DNA of 64,000 bases from Hippasteria phrygiana (Eukaryota; Echinodermata; Asteroidea; Valvatida; Goniasteridae). A program made the translations under genes and the position numbers. Positions 1-11,357 of the stretch are shown here, in pieces. The stretch is from assembly GCA_037893225.1 (NCBI GenBank), contig JAZGUH010001209.1, forward strand, positions 1-64,000. Reading direction: 5' to 3'. Under the pieces are notes generated by a model, which did not search any database, was not told the origin of the DNA, and saw nothing but the letters and a program-made list of their open reading frames with translations. The first letter of the stretch is position 1. The number at the start of each line of letters is the position of its first letter.

Positions 1-1625
1 AGATCTGGCGCTACATGTTGCAATTATCGGCGGCTTCTTAGAGTTAAAACTTGTGGAGAAAATTCAAACCTCGCAATGTTTATTTTCTTTCCGGCCAACA
101 TCTGTGTACATATTACCGTCTATTTATTGCTCCATGCATGTCAAATTCCCTGGGGTATGGACTTGCTTTACTCATTCATAATTGCATGAAATATCAACCA
201 AATTCAGTAATGTTGACATGTATGGATAGCTAGATCTGGCGCTACATGTTGCAATTATCGGCGGCTTCTTAGAGTTAAAACTTGTGGAGAAAATTCAAAC
301 CTCGCAATGTTTATTTTCTTCCCGGCCACCATCTGTGTGCAGATTACGTCTATTTATTGCTCCATGCCTGTCAAATTCCCTGGGGTATGGACTTGCTCTA
401 CTCATTCATAATTGCATGAAATATCAACCAAATTCAGTAATTTTGACATGTATGGATAGCTTAGATCTGGCGCTACATGTTGCAATTATCGGCGGCTTCT
501 TAGAGTTAAAACTTGTGGAGAAAATTCAAACCTCGCAATGTTTATTTTCTTTCCGGCCAACATCTGTGTACATGTTACCGTCTATTTATTGCTCCTCCAT
601 GCATGTCAAATTCCCTGGGGTATGGACTTGCTTTACTCATTCATAATTGCATGAAATATCAACCAAATTCAGTAATGTTGACATGTATGGATAGCTTAGA
701 TCTGGCGCTACATGTTGCAATTATCGGCGGCTTCTTAGAGTTAACACTTGTGGAGAAAATTCAAACCTCGCAATGTTTATTTTCTTCCCGGCCACCATCT
801 GTGTGCAGATTACCGTCTATTTTATTGCTCCATGCCTGTCAAATTCCCTGGGGTATGGACTTGCTCTACTCATTCATAATTGCATGAAATATCAACCAAA
901 TTCAGTAATTTTGACATGTATGGATAGCTTAGATCTGGCGCTACATGTTGCAATTATCGGCGGCTTCTTAGAGTTAACACTTGTGGAGAAAATTCAAACC
1001 TCGCAATGTTTATTTTCTTCCCGGCCACCATCTGTGTGCAGATTACCGTCTATTTATTGCTCCATGCCTGTCAAATTCCCTGGGGTATGGACTTGCTCTA
1101 CTCATTCATAATTGCATGAAATATCAACCAAATTCAGTAATTTTGACATGTATGGATAGCTTAGATCTGGCGCTACATGTTGCAATTATCGGCGGCTTCT
1201 TAGAGTTAAAACTTGTGGAGAAAATTCAAACCTCGCAATGTTTATTTTCTTTCCGGTCAACATCTGTGTACATGTTACCGTCTATTTATTGCTCCATGCA
1301 TGTCAAATTCCCTGGGGTATGGACTTGCTTTACTCATTCATAATTGCATGAAATATCAACCAAATTCAGTAATGTTGACATGTTGGATAGCTTAGATCTG
1401 GCGCTACATGTTGCAATTATCGGCGGCTTCTTAGAGTTAACACTTGTGGAGAAAATTCAAACCTCGCAATGTTTATTTTCTTCCCGGCCACCATCTGTGT
1501 GCAGATTACCGTCTATTTATTGCTCCATGCCTGTCAAATTCCCTGGGGTATGGACTTGCTCTACTCATTCATAATTGCATGAAATATCAACCAAATTCAG
1601 TAATTTTGACATGTATGGATAGCTT

Positions 1626-1856
1626 AGATCTGGCGCTACATGTTGCAATTATCGGCGGCTTCTTAGAGTTAAAACTTGTGGAGAAAATTCAAACCTCGCA
1701 ATGTTTATTTTCTTTCCGGCCAACATCTGTGTGCATATTACCTTCTATTTATTGCTCCATGCCTGTCAAATTCCCTGGGGTATGACTTGCTTTACTCATT
1801 CATAATTGCATGAAATATCAACCAAATTCAGTAATTTTGACATGTATGGATAGCTT
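1626..1856 (+). repeat. Monomer type D (231 bp)
   Basis: Diagnostic bases are 108G, 118T and 138C, and one G is missing at 159-160, giving GTATGACTT. D is the most common source of 231-bp spacing. It occurs throughout and generally opens or closes HOR units. Copies at 18083 and 19242 share a private C in the motif TTAGACTT. Confidence 0.95.
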
Positions 1857-2319
1857 AGATCTGGCGCTACATGTTGCAATTATCGGCGGCTTCTTAGAGT
1901 TAACACTTGTGGAGAAAATTCAAACCTCGCAATGTTTATTTTCTTTCCGGCCAACATCTGTGTACATATTACCGTCTATTTATTGCTCCATGCATGTCAA
2001 ATTCCCTGGGGTATGGACTTGCTTACTCATTCATAATTGCATGAAATATCAACCAAATTCAGTAATTTTGACATGTATGGATAGCTTAGATCTGGCGCTA
2101 CATGTTGCAATTATCGGCGGCTTCTTAGAGTTAACACTTGTGGAGAAAATTCAAACCTCGCAATGTTTATTTTCTTTCCGGCCAACATCTGTGTACATAT
2201 TACCGTCTATTTATTGCTCCATGCATGTCAAATTCCCTGGGGTATGGACTTGCTTTACTCATTCATAATTGCATGAAATATCAACCAAATTCAGTAATTT
2301 TGACATGTATGGATAGCTT

Positions 2320-2551
2320 AGATCTGGCGCTACATGTTGCAATTATCGGCGGCTTCTTAGAGTTAAAACTTGTGGAGAAAATTCAAACCTCGCAATGTTT
2401 ATTTTCTTTCCGGCCAACATCTGTGTACATATTACCGTCTATTTATTGCTCCATGCCTGTCAAATTCCCTGGGGTATGGACTTGCTTTACTCATTCATAA
2501 TTGCATGAAATATCAACCAAATTCAGTAATGTTGACATGTATGGATAGCTT
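2320..2551 (+). repeat. Monomer type A' (A with 138C)
   Basis: Identical to type A at the diagnostic sites except 138C, which destroys the CATGCATG palindrome, and it carries the 212G tail. I find it only at 2320, 4869 and 8344, each time as the last monomer of the 11-monomer HOR. It is therefore a marker of the left domain. A partial A' back half also appears in the hybrid at 5797. Confidence 0.9.
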
Positions 2552-2783
2552 AGATCTGGCGCTACATGTTGCAATTATCGGCGGCTTCTTAGAGTTAACA
2601 CTTGTGGAGAAAATTCAAACCTCGCAATGTTTATTTTCTTTCCGGCCAACATCTGTGTACATATTACCGTCTATTTATTGCTCCATGCATGTCAAATTCC
2701 CTGGGGTATGGACTTGCTTTACTCATTCATAATTGCATGAAATATCAACCAAATTCAGTAATTTTGACATGTATGGATAGCTT
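2552..2783 (+). repeat. Reference monomer, type A (232 bp)
   Basis: This is used as the numbering reference. Landmarks by monomer position: AGATCT 1-6, ACATGT 13-18, TGCAATTAT 19-27, position 48 C (creating GTTAAC at 43-48), CCGG 91-94, CATGCATG 133-140, GGGG 152-155, ATAATTGCA 178-186 and a second ACATGT 216-221. CpGs lie at 9, 28, 31, 72, 92 and 117. Type A has 90T, 98A, 99C, 102C, 108A, 111T, 112A, 118G, 126A and 138A. It occurs throughout the window, most often just after D and just before E in the central part. Confidence 0.95.
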
Positions 2784-2810
2784 AGATCTGGCGCTACATG
2801 TTGCAATTAT
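2729..2810. repeat. Inverted repeat across the monomer junction (example)
   Basis: ATAATTGCA at 2729-2737 (monomer 178-186) and its exact reverse complement TGCAATTAT at 2802-2810 (next monomer 19-27) are separated by 64 bases. Allowing a 3-base bulge the arms extend through ATG/CAT. The spacer contains the self-complementary hexamers ACATGT and AGATCT, and the second ACATGT lies just inside the right arm. The same layout is present at nearly every junction in the window, since these positions are almost invariant. That it forms a cruciform or has a role is inference. Confidence 0.7.
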
Positions 2811-3015
2811 CGGCGGCTTCTTAGAGTTAAAACTTGTGGAGAAAATTCAAACCTCGCAATGTTTATTTTCTTCCCGGCCACCATCTGTGTGCAGATTACC
2901 GTCTATTTATTGCTCCATGCCTGTCAAATTCCCTGGGGTATGGACTTGCTCTACTCATTCATAATTGCATGAAATATCAACCAAATTCAGTAATTTTGAC
3001 ATGTATGGATAGCTT
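2784..3015 (+). repeat. Monomer type B (232 bp)
   Basis: Diagnostic bases are 90C, 98C, 108G, 111G and 138C, usually with 168C and 212T. From about 23 kb onward many B copies carry 168T, and those immediately before H, D or A often carry 212G. B is the most frequent subtype in the window and occurs in every domain. Most copies have 48C, but some have 48A (as here). Confidence 0.95.
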
Positions 3016-3247
3016 AGATCTGGCGCTACATGTTGCAATTATCGGCGGCTTCTTAGAGTTAAAACTTGTGGAGAAAATTCAAACCTCGCAATGTTTATTT
3101 TCTTTCCGGCCAACATCTGTGTACATGTTACCGTCTATTTATTGCTCCATGCATGTCAAATTCCCTGGGGTATGGACTTGCTTTACTCATTCATAATTGC
3201 ATGAAATATCAACCAAATTCAGTAATGTTGACATGTATGGATAGCTT
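3016..3247 (+). repeat. Monomer type C (232 bp)
   Basis: Type A-like with 112G, 48A and 212G. C typically alternates with B in the left half. From 32681 on, several C copies carry 168C with 212T, and some (34071, 37083, 41021, 61871) also carry 138C, showing exchange with B. Confidence 0.93.
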
Positions 3248-5100
3248 AGATCTGGCGCTACATGTTGCAATTATCGGCGGCTTCTTAGAGTTAACACTTG
3301 TGGAGAAAATTCAAACCTCGCAATGTTTATTTTCTTCCCGGCCACCATCTGTGTGCAGATTACCGTCTATTTATTGCTCCATGCCTGTCAAATTCCCTGG
3401 GGTATGGACTTGCTCTACTCATTCATAATTGCATGAAATATCAACCAAATTCAGTAATTTTGACATGTATGGATAGCTTAGATCTGGCGCTACATGTTGC
3501 AATTATCGGCGGCTTCTTAGAGTTAACACTTGTGGAGAAAATTCAAACCTCGCAATGTTTATTTTCTTCCCGGCCACCATCTGTGTGCAGATTACCGTCT
3601 ATTTATTGCTCCATGCCTGTCAAATTCCCTGGGGTATGGACTTGCTCTACTCATTCATAATTGCATGAAATATCAACCAAATTCAGTAATTTTGACATGT
3701 ATGGATAGCTTAGATCTGGCGCTACATGTTGCAATTATCGGCGGCTTCTTAGAGTTAAAACTTGTGGAGAAAATTCAAACCTCGCAATGTTTATTTTCTT
3801 TCCGTCAACATCTGTGTACATGTTACCGTCTATTTATTGCTCCATGCATGTCAAATTCCCTGGGGTATGGACTTGCTTTACTCATTCATAATTGCATGAA
3901 ATATCAACCAAATTCAGTAATGTTGACATGTATGGATAGCTTAGATCTGGCGCTACATGTTGCAATTATCGGCGGCTTCTTAGAGTTAACACTTGTGGAG
4001 AAAATTCAAACCTCGCAATGTTTATTTTCTTCCCGGCCACCATCTGTGTGCAGATTACCGTCTATTTATTGCTCCATGCCTGTCAAATTCCCTGGGGTAT
4101 GGACTTGCTCTACTCATTCATAATTGCATGAAATATCAACCAAATTCAGTAATTTTGACATGTATGGATAGCTTAGATCTGGCGCTACATGTTGCAATTA
4201 TCGGCGGCTTCTTAGAGTTAAAACTTGTGGAGAAAATTCAAACCTCGCAATGTTTATTTTCTTTCCGGCCAACATCTGTGTGCATATTACCTTCTATTTA
4301 TTGCTCCATGCCTGTCAAATTCCCTGGGGTATGACTTGCTTTACTCATTCATAATTGCATGAAATATCAACCAAATTCAGTAATTTTGACATGTATGGAT
4401 AGCTTAGATCTGGCGCTACATGTTGCAATTATCGGCGGCTTCTTAGAGTTAACACTTGTGGAGAAAATTCAAACCTCGCAATGTTTATTTTCTTTCCGGC
4501 CAACATCTGTGTACATATTACCGTCTATTTATTGCTCCATGCATGTCAAATTCCCTGGGGTATGGACTTGCTTTACTCATTCATAATTGCATGAAATATC
4601 AACCAAATTCAGTAATTTTGACATGTATGGATAGCTTAGATCTGGCGCTACATGTTGCAATTATCGGCGGCTTCTTAGAGTTAACACTTGTGGAGAAAAT
4701 TCAAACCTCGCAATGTTTATTTTCTTTCCGGCCAACATCTGTGTACATATTACCGTCTATGTATTGCTCCATGCATGTCAAATTCCCTGGGGTATGGACT
4801 TGCTTTACTCATTCATAATTGCATGAAATATCAACCAATTCAGTAATTTTGACATGTATGGATAGCTTAGATCTGGCGCTACATGTTGCAATTATCGGCG
4901 GCTTCTTAGAGTTAAAACTTGTGGAGAAAATTCAAACCTCGCAATGTTTATTTTCTTTCCGGCCAACATCTGTGTACATATTACCGTCTATTTATTGCTC
5001 CATGCCTGTCAAATTCCCTGGGGTATGGACTTGCTTTACTCATTCATAATTGCATGAAATATCAACCAAATTCAGTAATGTTGACATGTATGGATAGCTT

Positions 5101-6028
5101 AGATCTGGCGCTACATGTTGCAATTATCGGCGGCTTCTTAGAGTTAACACTTGTGGAGAAAATTCAAACCTCGCAATGTTTATTTTCTTTCCGGCCAACA
5201 TCTGTGTACATATTACCGTCTATTTATTGCTCCATGCATGTCAAATTCCCTGGGGTATGGACTTGCTTTACTCATTCATAATTGCATGAAATATCAACCA
5301 AATTCAGTAATGTTGACATGTATGGATAGCTTAGATCTGGCGCTACATGTTGCAATTATCGGCGGCTTCTTAGAGTTAAAACTTGTGGAGAAAATTCAAA
5401 CCTCGCAATGTTTATTTTCTTCCCGGCCACCATCTGTGTGCAGATTACCGTCTATTTATTGCTCCATGCCTGTCAAATTCCCTGGGGTATGGACTTGCTC
5501 TACTCATTCATAATTGCATGAAATATCAACCAAATTCAGTAATTTTGACATGTATGGATAGCTTAGATCTGGCGCTACATGTTGCAATTATCGGCGGCTT
5601 CTTAGAGTTAAAACTTGTGGAGAAAATTCAAACCTCGCAATGTTTATTTTCTTTCCGGCCAACATCTGTGTACATGTTACCGTCTATTTATTGCTCCATG
5701 CATGTCAAATTCCCTGGGGTATGGACTTGCTTTACTCATTCATAATTGCATGAAATATCAACCAAATTCAGTAATGTTGACATGTATGGATAGCTTAGAT
5801 CTGGCGCTACATGTTGCAATTATCGGCGGCTTCTTAGAGTTAACACTTGTGGAGAAAATTCAAACCTCGCAATGTTTATTTTCTTCCCGGCCACCATCTG
5901 TGTGCATATTACCGTCTATTTATTGCTCCATGCCTGTCAAATTCCCTGGGGTATGGACTTGCTTTACTCATTCATAATTGCATGAAATATCAACCAAATT
6001 CAGTAATGTTGACATGTATGGATAGCTT
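5101..6028 (+). repeat. Collapsed HOR copy, 4 monomers
   Basis: Starts: 5101 A, 5333 B, 5565 C, 5797 hybrid B/A'. It begins like the 11-mer and then jumps straight to a monomer with a B front and an A' back, after which a new 11-mer starts at 6029. Seven monomers present in the full unit are missing. Confidence 0.88.
5797..6028 (+). repeat. Hybrid monomer B/A'
   Basis: The left part is B (48C, 90C, 98C, 108G), while from 111 onward it is A' (111T, 138C, 168T, 212G). The switch falls between positions 108 and 111. It sits where a B and an A' would be fused to shorten the 11-mer to 4 monomers. Confidence 0.85.
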
Positions 6029-8575
6029 AGATCTGGCGCTACATGTTGCAATTATCGGCGGCTTCTTAGAGTTAACACTTGTGGAGAAAATTCAAACCTC
6101 GCAATGTTTATTTTCTTTCCGGCCAACATCTGTGTACATATTACCGTCTATTTATTGCTCCATGCATGTCAAATTCCCTGGGGTATGGACTTGCTTTACT
6201 CATTCATAATTGCATGGAATATCAACCAAATTCAGTAATTTTGACATGTATGGATAGCTTAGATCTGGCGCTACATGTTGCAATTATCGGCGGCTTCTTA
6301 GAGTTAAAACTTGTGGAGAAAATTCAAACCTCGCAATGTTTATTTTCTTCCCGGCCACCATCTGTGTGCAGATTACCGTCTATTTATTGCTCCATGCCTG
6401 TCAAATTCCCTGGGGTATGGACTTGCTCTACTCATTCATAATTGCATGAAATATCAACCAAATTCAGTAATTTTGACATGTATGGATAGCTTAGATCTGG
6501 CGCTACATGTTGCAATTATCGGCGGCTTCTTAGAGTTAAAACTTGTGGAGAAAATTCAAACCTCGCAATGTTTATTTTCTTTCCGGCCAACATCTGTGTA
6601 CATGTTACCGTCTATTTATTGCTCCATGCATGTCAAATTCCCTGGGGTATGGACTTGCTTTACTCATTCATAATTGCATGAAATATCAACCAAATTCAGT
6701 AATGTTGACATGTATGGATAGCTTAGATCTGGCGCTACATGTTGCAATTATCGGCGGCTTCTTAGAGTTAACACTTGTGGAGAAAATTCAAACCTCGCAA
6801 TGTTTATTTTCTTCCGGCCACCATCTGTGTGCAGATTACCGTCTATTTATTGCTCCATGCCTGTCAAATTCCCTGGGGTATGGACTTGCTCTACTCATTC
6901 ATAATTGCATGAAATATCAACCAAATTCAGTAATTTTGACATGTATGGATAGCTTAGATTGGCGCTACATGTTGCAATTATCGGCGGCTTCTTAGAGTTA
7001 ACACTTGTGGAGAAAATTCAAACCTCGCAATGTTTATTTTCTTCCCGGCCACCATCTGTGTGCAGATTACCGTCTATTTATTGCTCCATGCCTGTCAAAT
7101 TCCCTGGGGTATGGACTTGCTCTACTCATTCATAATTGCATGAAATATCAACCAAATTCAGTAATTTTGACATGTATGGATAGCTTAGATCTGGCGCTAC
7201 ATGTTGCAATTATCGGCGGCTTCTTAGAGTTAAAACTTGTGGAGAAAATTCAAACCTCGCAATGTTTATTTTCTTTCCGGTCAACATCTGTGTACATGTT
7301 ACCGTCTATTTATTGCTCCATGCATGTCAAATTCCCTGGGGTATGGACTTGCTTTACTCATTCATAATTGCATGAAATATCAACCAAATTCAGTAATGTT
7401 GACATGTATGGATAGCTTAGATCTGGCGCTACATGTTGCAATTATCGGCGGCTTCTTAGAGTTAACACTTGTGGAGAAAATTCAAACCTCGCAATGTTTA
7501 TTTTCTTCCGGCCACCATCTGTGTGCAGATTACCGTCTATTTATTGCTCCATGCCTGTCAAATTCCCTGGGGTATGGACTTGCTCTACTCATTCATAATT
7601 GCATGAAATATCAACCAAATTCAGTAATTTTGACATGTATGGATAGCTTAGATCTGGCGCTACATGTTGCAATTATCGGCGGCTTCTTAGAGTTAAAACT
7701 TGTGGAGAAAATTCAAACCTCGCAATGTTTATTTTCTTTCCGGCCAACATCTGTGTGCATATTACCTTCTATTTATTGCTCCATGCCTGTCAAATTCCCT
7801 GGGGTATGACTTGCTTTACTCATTCATAATTGCATGAAATATCAACCAAATTCAGTAATTTTGACATGTATGGATAGCTTAGATCTGGCGCTACATGTTG
7901 CAATTATCGGCGGCTTCTTAGAGTTAACACTTGTGGAGAAAATTCAAACCTCGCAATGTTTATTTTCTTTCCGGCCAACATCTGTGTACATATTACCGTC
8001 TATTTATTGCTCCATGCATGTCAAATTCCCTGGGGTATGGACTTGCTTTACTCATTCATAATTGCATGAAATATCAACCAAATTCAGTAATTTTGACATG
8101 TATGGATAGCTTAGATCTGGCGCTACATGTTGCAATTATCGGCGGCTTCTTAGAGTTAACACTTGTGGAGAAAATTCAAACCTCGCAATGTTTATTTTCT
8201 TTCCGGCCAACATCTGTGTACATATTACCGTCTATGTATTGCTCCATGCATGTCAATTCCCTGGGGTATGGACTTGCTTTACTCATTCATAATTGCATGA
8301 AATATCAACCAAATTCAGTAATTTTGACATGTATGGATAGCTTAGATCTGGCGCTACATGTTGCAATTATCGGCGGCTTCTTAGAGTTAAAACTTGTGGA
8401 GAAAATTCAAACCTCGCAATGTTTATTTTCTTTCCGGCCAACATCTGTGTACATATTACCGTCTATTTATTGCTCCATGCCTGTCAAATTCCCTGGGGTA
8501 TGGACTTGCTTTACTCATTCATAATTGCATGAAATATCAACCAAATTCAGTAATGTTGACATGTATGGATAGCTT
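6029..8575 (+). repeat. 11-mer HOR, copy 3
   Basis: Starts: 6029 A, 6261 B, 6493 C, 6725 B, 6956 B, 7187 C2, 7419 B, 7650 D, 7881 A, 8113 A, 8344 A'. B monomers 6725 and 7419 both lack one C of the CCC run (CTTCCGG). Monomer 6956 lacks the C of AGATCT (AGATTGG). Monomer 8113 lacks one A (GTCAATTCC) and shares the G at 8236 with 4761. Confidence 0.92.
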
Positions 8576-10198
8576 AGATCTGGCGCTACATGTTGCAATT
8601 ATCGGCGGCTTCTTAGAGTTAACACTTGTGGAGAAAATTCAAACCTCGCAATGTTTATTTTCTTTCCGGCCAACATCTGTGTACATATTACCGTCTATTT
8701 ATTGCTCCATGCATGTCAAATTCCCTGGGGTATGGACTTGCTTTACTCATTCATAATTGCATGAAATATCAACCAAATTCAGTAATGTTGACATGTATGG
8801 ATAGCTTAGATCTGGCGCTACATGTTGCAATTATCGGCGGCTTCTTAGAGTTAAAACTTGTGGAGAAAATTCAAACCTCGCAATGTTTATTTTCTTCCCG
8901 GCCACCATCTGTGTGCAGATTACCGTCTATTTATTGCTCCATGCCTGTCAAATTCCCTGGGGTATGGACTTGCTCTACTCATTCATAATTGCATGAAATA
9001 TCAACCAAATTCAGTAATTTTGACATGTATGGATAGCTTAGATCTGGCGCTACATGTTGCAATTATCGGCGGCTTCTTAGAGTTAAAACTTGTGGAGAAA
9101 ATTCAAACCTCGCAATGTTTATTTTCTTTCCGGCCAACATCTGTGTACATGTTACCGTCTATTTATTGCTCCATGCATGTCAAATTCCCTGGGGTATGGA
9201 CTTGCTTTACTCATTCATAATTGCATGAAATATCAACCAAATTCAGTAATGTTGACATGTATGGATAGCTTAGATCTGGCGCTACATGTTGCAATTATCG
9301 GCGGCTTCTTAGAGTTAACACTTGTGGAGAAAATTCAAACCTCGCAATGTTTATTTTCTTCCCGGCCACCATCTGTGTGCAGATTACCGTCTATTTATTG
9401 CTCCATGCCTGTCAAATTCCCTGGGGTATGGACTTGCTCTACTCATTCATAATTGCATGAAATATCAACCAAATTCAGTAATTTTGACATGTATGGATAG
9501 CTTAGATCTGGCGCTACATGTTGCAATTATCGGCGGCTTCTTAGAGTTAAAACTTGTGGAGAAAATTCAAACCTCGCAATGTTTATTTTCTTCCCGGCCA
9601 CCATCTGTGTGCAGATTACCGTCTATTTATTGCTCCATGCCTGTCAAATTCCCTGGGGTATGGACTTGCTCTACTCATTCATAATTGCATGAAATATCAA
9701 CCAAATTCAGTAATTTTGACATGTATGGATAGCTTAGATCTGGCGCTACATGTTGCAATTATCGGCGGCTTCTTAGAGTTAAAACTTGTGGAGAAAATTC
9801 AAACCTCGCAATGTTTATTTTCTTTCCGGCCAACATCTGTGTGCATATTACCTTCTATTTATTGCTCCATGCCTGTCAAATTCCCTGGGGTATGACTTGC
9901 TTTACTCATTCATAATTGCATGAAATATCAACCAAATTCAGTAATTTTGACATGTATGGATAGCTTAGATCTGGCGCTACATGTTGCAATTATCGGCGGC
10001 TTCTTAGAGTTAACACTTGTGGAGAAAATTCAAACCTCGCAATGTTTATTTTCTTTCCGGCCAACATCTGTGTACATATTACCGTCTATTTATTGCTCCA
10101 TGCATGTCAAATTCCCTGGGGTATGGACTTGCTTTACTCATTCATAATTGCATGAAATATCAACCAAATTCAGTAATTTTGACATGTATGGATAGCTT
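8576..10198 (+). repeat. 11-mer HOR, copy 4, shortened and ending in the transition to E
   Basis: Starts: 8576 A, 8808 B, 9040 C, 9272 B, 9504 B with 48A, 9736 D, 9967 A. Compared with the full order, two monomers around C2 are missing, and the A-A' end is replaced by E at 10199. The 48A state of 9504 is expected for the front of C2, so it may be a C2/B hybrid with a switch between 48 and 90. Confidence 0.82.
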
Positions 10199-10430
10199 AG
10201 ATCTGGCGCTACATGTTGCAATTATCGGCGGCTTCTTAGAGTTAACACTTGTGGAGAAAATTCAAACCTCGCAATGTTTATTTTCTTCCCGGCCAAAATC
10301 TGTGTACATATTACCGTCTATTTTTTGCTCCATGCATGTCAAATTCCCTGGGGTATGGACTTGCTTTACTCATTCATAATTGCATGAAATATCAACCAAA
10401 TGCAGTAATTTTGACATGTATGTATAGCTT
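10199..10430 (+). repeat. Monomer type E (232 bp)
   Basis: Diagnostic bases are 90C, 99A and 126T (a T-run TATTTTTTGC), with 138A. Most copies also have 204G and 225T, and the following monomer begins AGATAT, so the BglII site at that boundary is lost. This is its first occurrence; it is absent to the left. Variants: 37778 and 41716 (98C 99A with 111G), 43801 and 45422 (98C 99A), and 55382 and 57699 (204T with an intact next AGATCT). Confidence 0.95.
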
Positions 10431-10662
10431 AGATATGGCGCTACATGTTGCAATTATCGGCGGCTTCTTAGAGTTAAAACTTGTGGAGAAAATTCAAACC
10501 TCGCAATGTTTATTTTCTTTCCGGCCAACATCTGTGTACATATTACCGTCTATTTATTGCTCCATGCATGTCAAATTCCCTGGGGTATGGACTTGCTTTA
10601 CTCATTCATAATTGCATGAAATATCAACCAAATTCAGTAATTTTGACATGTATGTATAGCTT

Positions 10663-10893
10663 AGATCTGGCGCTACATGTTGCAATTATCGGCGGCTTCT
10701 TAGAGTTAAAACTTGTGGAGAAAATTCAAACCTCGCAATGTTTATTTTCTTTCCGGCCAACATATGTGTGCATATTACCTTCTATTTATTGCTCCATGCC
10801 TGTCAAATTCCCTAGGGTATGACTTGCTTTATTCATTCATAATTGCATGAAATATCAACCAAATTCAGTAATTTTGACATGTATGGATAGCTT
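10663..10893 (+). repeat. Monomer type F (231 bp)
   Basis: Diagnostic bases are 102A, 108G, 118T, 138C, 152A and 171T, with one G lost at 159-160. The 152A change creates the 8-bp palindrome CCCTAGGG (with an AvrII site). F looks like a D derivative with extra changes. First seen here; it usually follows E or the A after E. Confidence 0.95.
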
Positions 10894-11357
10894 AGATCTG
10901 GCGCTACATGTTGCAATTATCGGCGGCTTCTTAGAGTTAACACTTGTGGAGAAAATTCAAACCTCGCAATGTTTATTTTCTTCCCGGCCACCATCTGTGT
11001 GCAGATTACCGTCTATTTATTGCTCCATGCCTGTCAAATTCCCTGGGGTATGGACTTGCTCTACTCATTCATAATTGCATGAAATATCAACCAAATTCAG
11101 TAATTTTGACATGTATGGATAGCTTAGATCTGGCGCTACATGTTGCAATTATCGGCGGCTTCTTAGAGTTAAAACTTGTGGAGAAAATTCAAACCTCGCA
11201 ATGTTTATTTTCTTTCCGGCCAACATCTGTGTACATGTTACCGTCTATTTATTGCTCCATGCATGTCAAATTCCCTGGGGTATGGACTTGCTTTACTCAT
11301 TCATAATTGCATGAAATATCAACCAAATTCAGTAATGTTGACATGTATGGATAGCTT

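Larger units (their letters stand above)
1..2551 (+). repeat. 11-mer HOR, copy 1
   Basis: Monomer starts and types: 1 A, 232 B, 463 C, 698 B, 931 B, 1163 C2, 1394 B, 1626 D, 1857 A, 2088 A, 2320 A'. The same order returns at 2552 and 6029. This copy carries many single-copy indels: a missing T near 231, a missing C near 347, a CCT insertion at about 593, an extra T near 821, a missing A near 1383 and a missing T near 2023. Confidence 0.92.
2552..5100 (+). repeat. 11-mer HOR, copy 2
   Basis: Starts: 2552 A, 2784 B, 3016 C, 3248 B, 3480 B, 3712 C2-like with a one-base deletion (TTCCGTCAAC), 3943 B, 4175 D, 4406 A, 4638 A, 4869 A'. The A at 4638 has a private G at 4761 (TCTATGTATT), shared only with the equivalent monomer at 8113 (G at 8236), which ties this copy to copy 3. 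A missing A near 4838 makes 4638 a 231-bp monomer. Confidence 0.92.
10199..11357 (+). repeat. 5-mer E-A-F-B-C, copy 1 (1159 bp)
   Basis: Starts: 10199 E, 10431 A (AGATAT start, 225T), 10663 F, 10894 B, 11126 C. It introduces E and F for the first time in the window. Confidence 0.9.

Noticed and set aside
1..6. Window starting exactly at a BglII site, as from a cloned fragment
   Set aside because: I set the monomer phase from this start. A chance coincidence of about 1 in 232 is not enough to argue for a cloning boundary, and the right edge is not at a site.
1..232. Internal subrepeat making the 232-bp unit a dimer of about 116 bp
   Set aside because: The two halves show only short chance similarities (such as TCAAA-CC and ACATGT). 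A dot plot of the consensus against itself would settle it.
3530..4123. Open reading frames of 60-197 codons repeated through the plus strand, the longest here and at 7931-8524, 19523-20116, 32036-32629 and 38986-39579
   Set aside because: They exist because the 232-bp unit is 1 mod 3 and each frame stays open for about one and a half monomers. Most begin at TTG rather than ATG, all overlap the next copy in another frame, and the long ones arise only where a one-base deletion shifts the frame. No domain, codon bias or gene context supports a protein.
10800..10822. CCCTAGGG in F monomers as telomere-like sequence
   Set aside because: It is a single-base change in the common CCCTGGGG stretch and is not tandemly repeated, so it is only a short palindrome.
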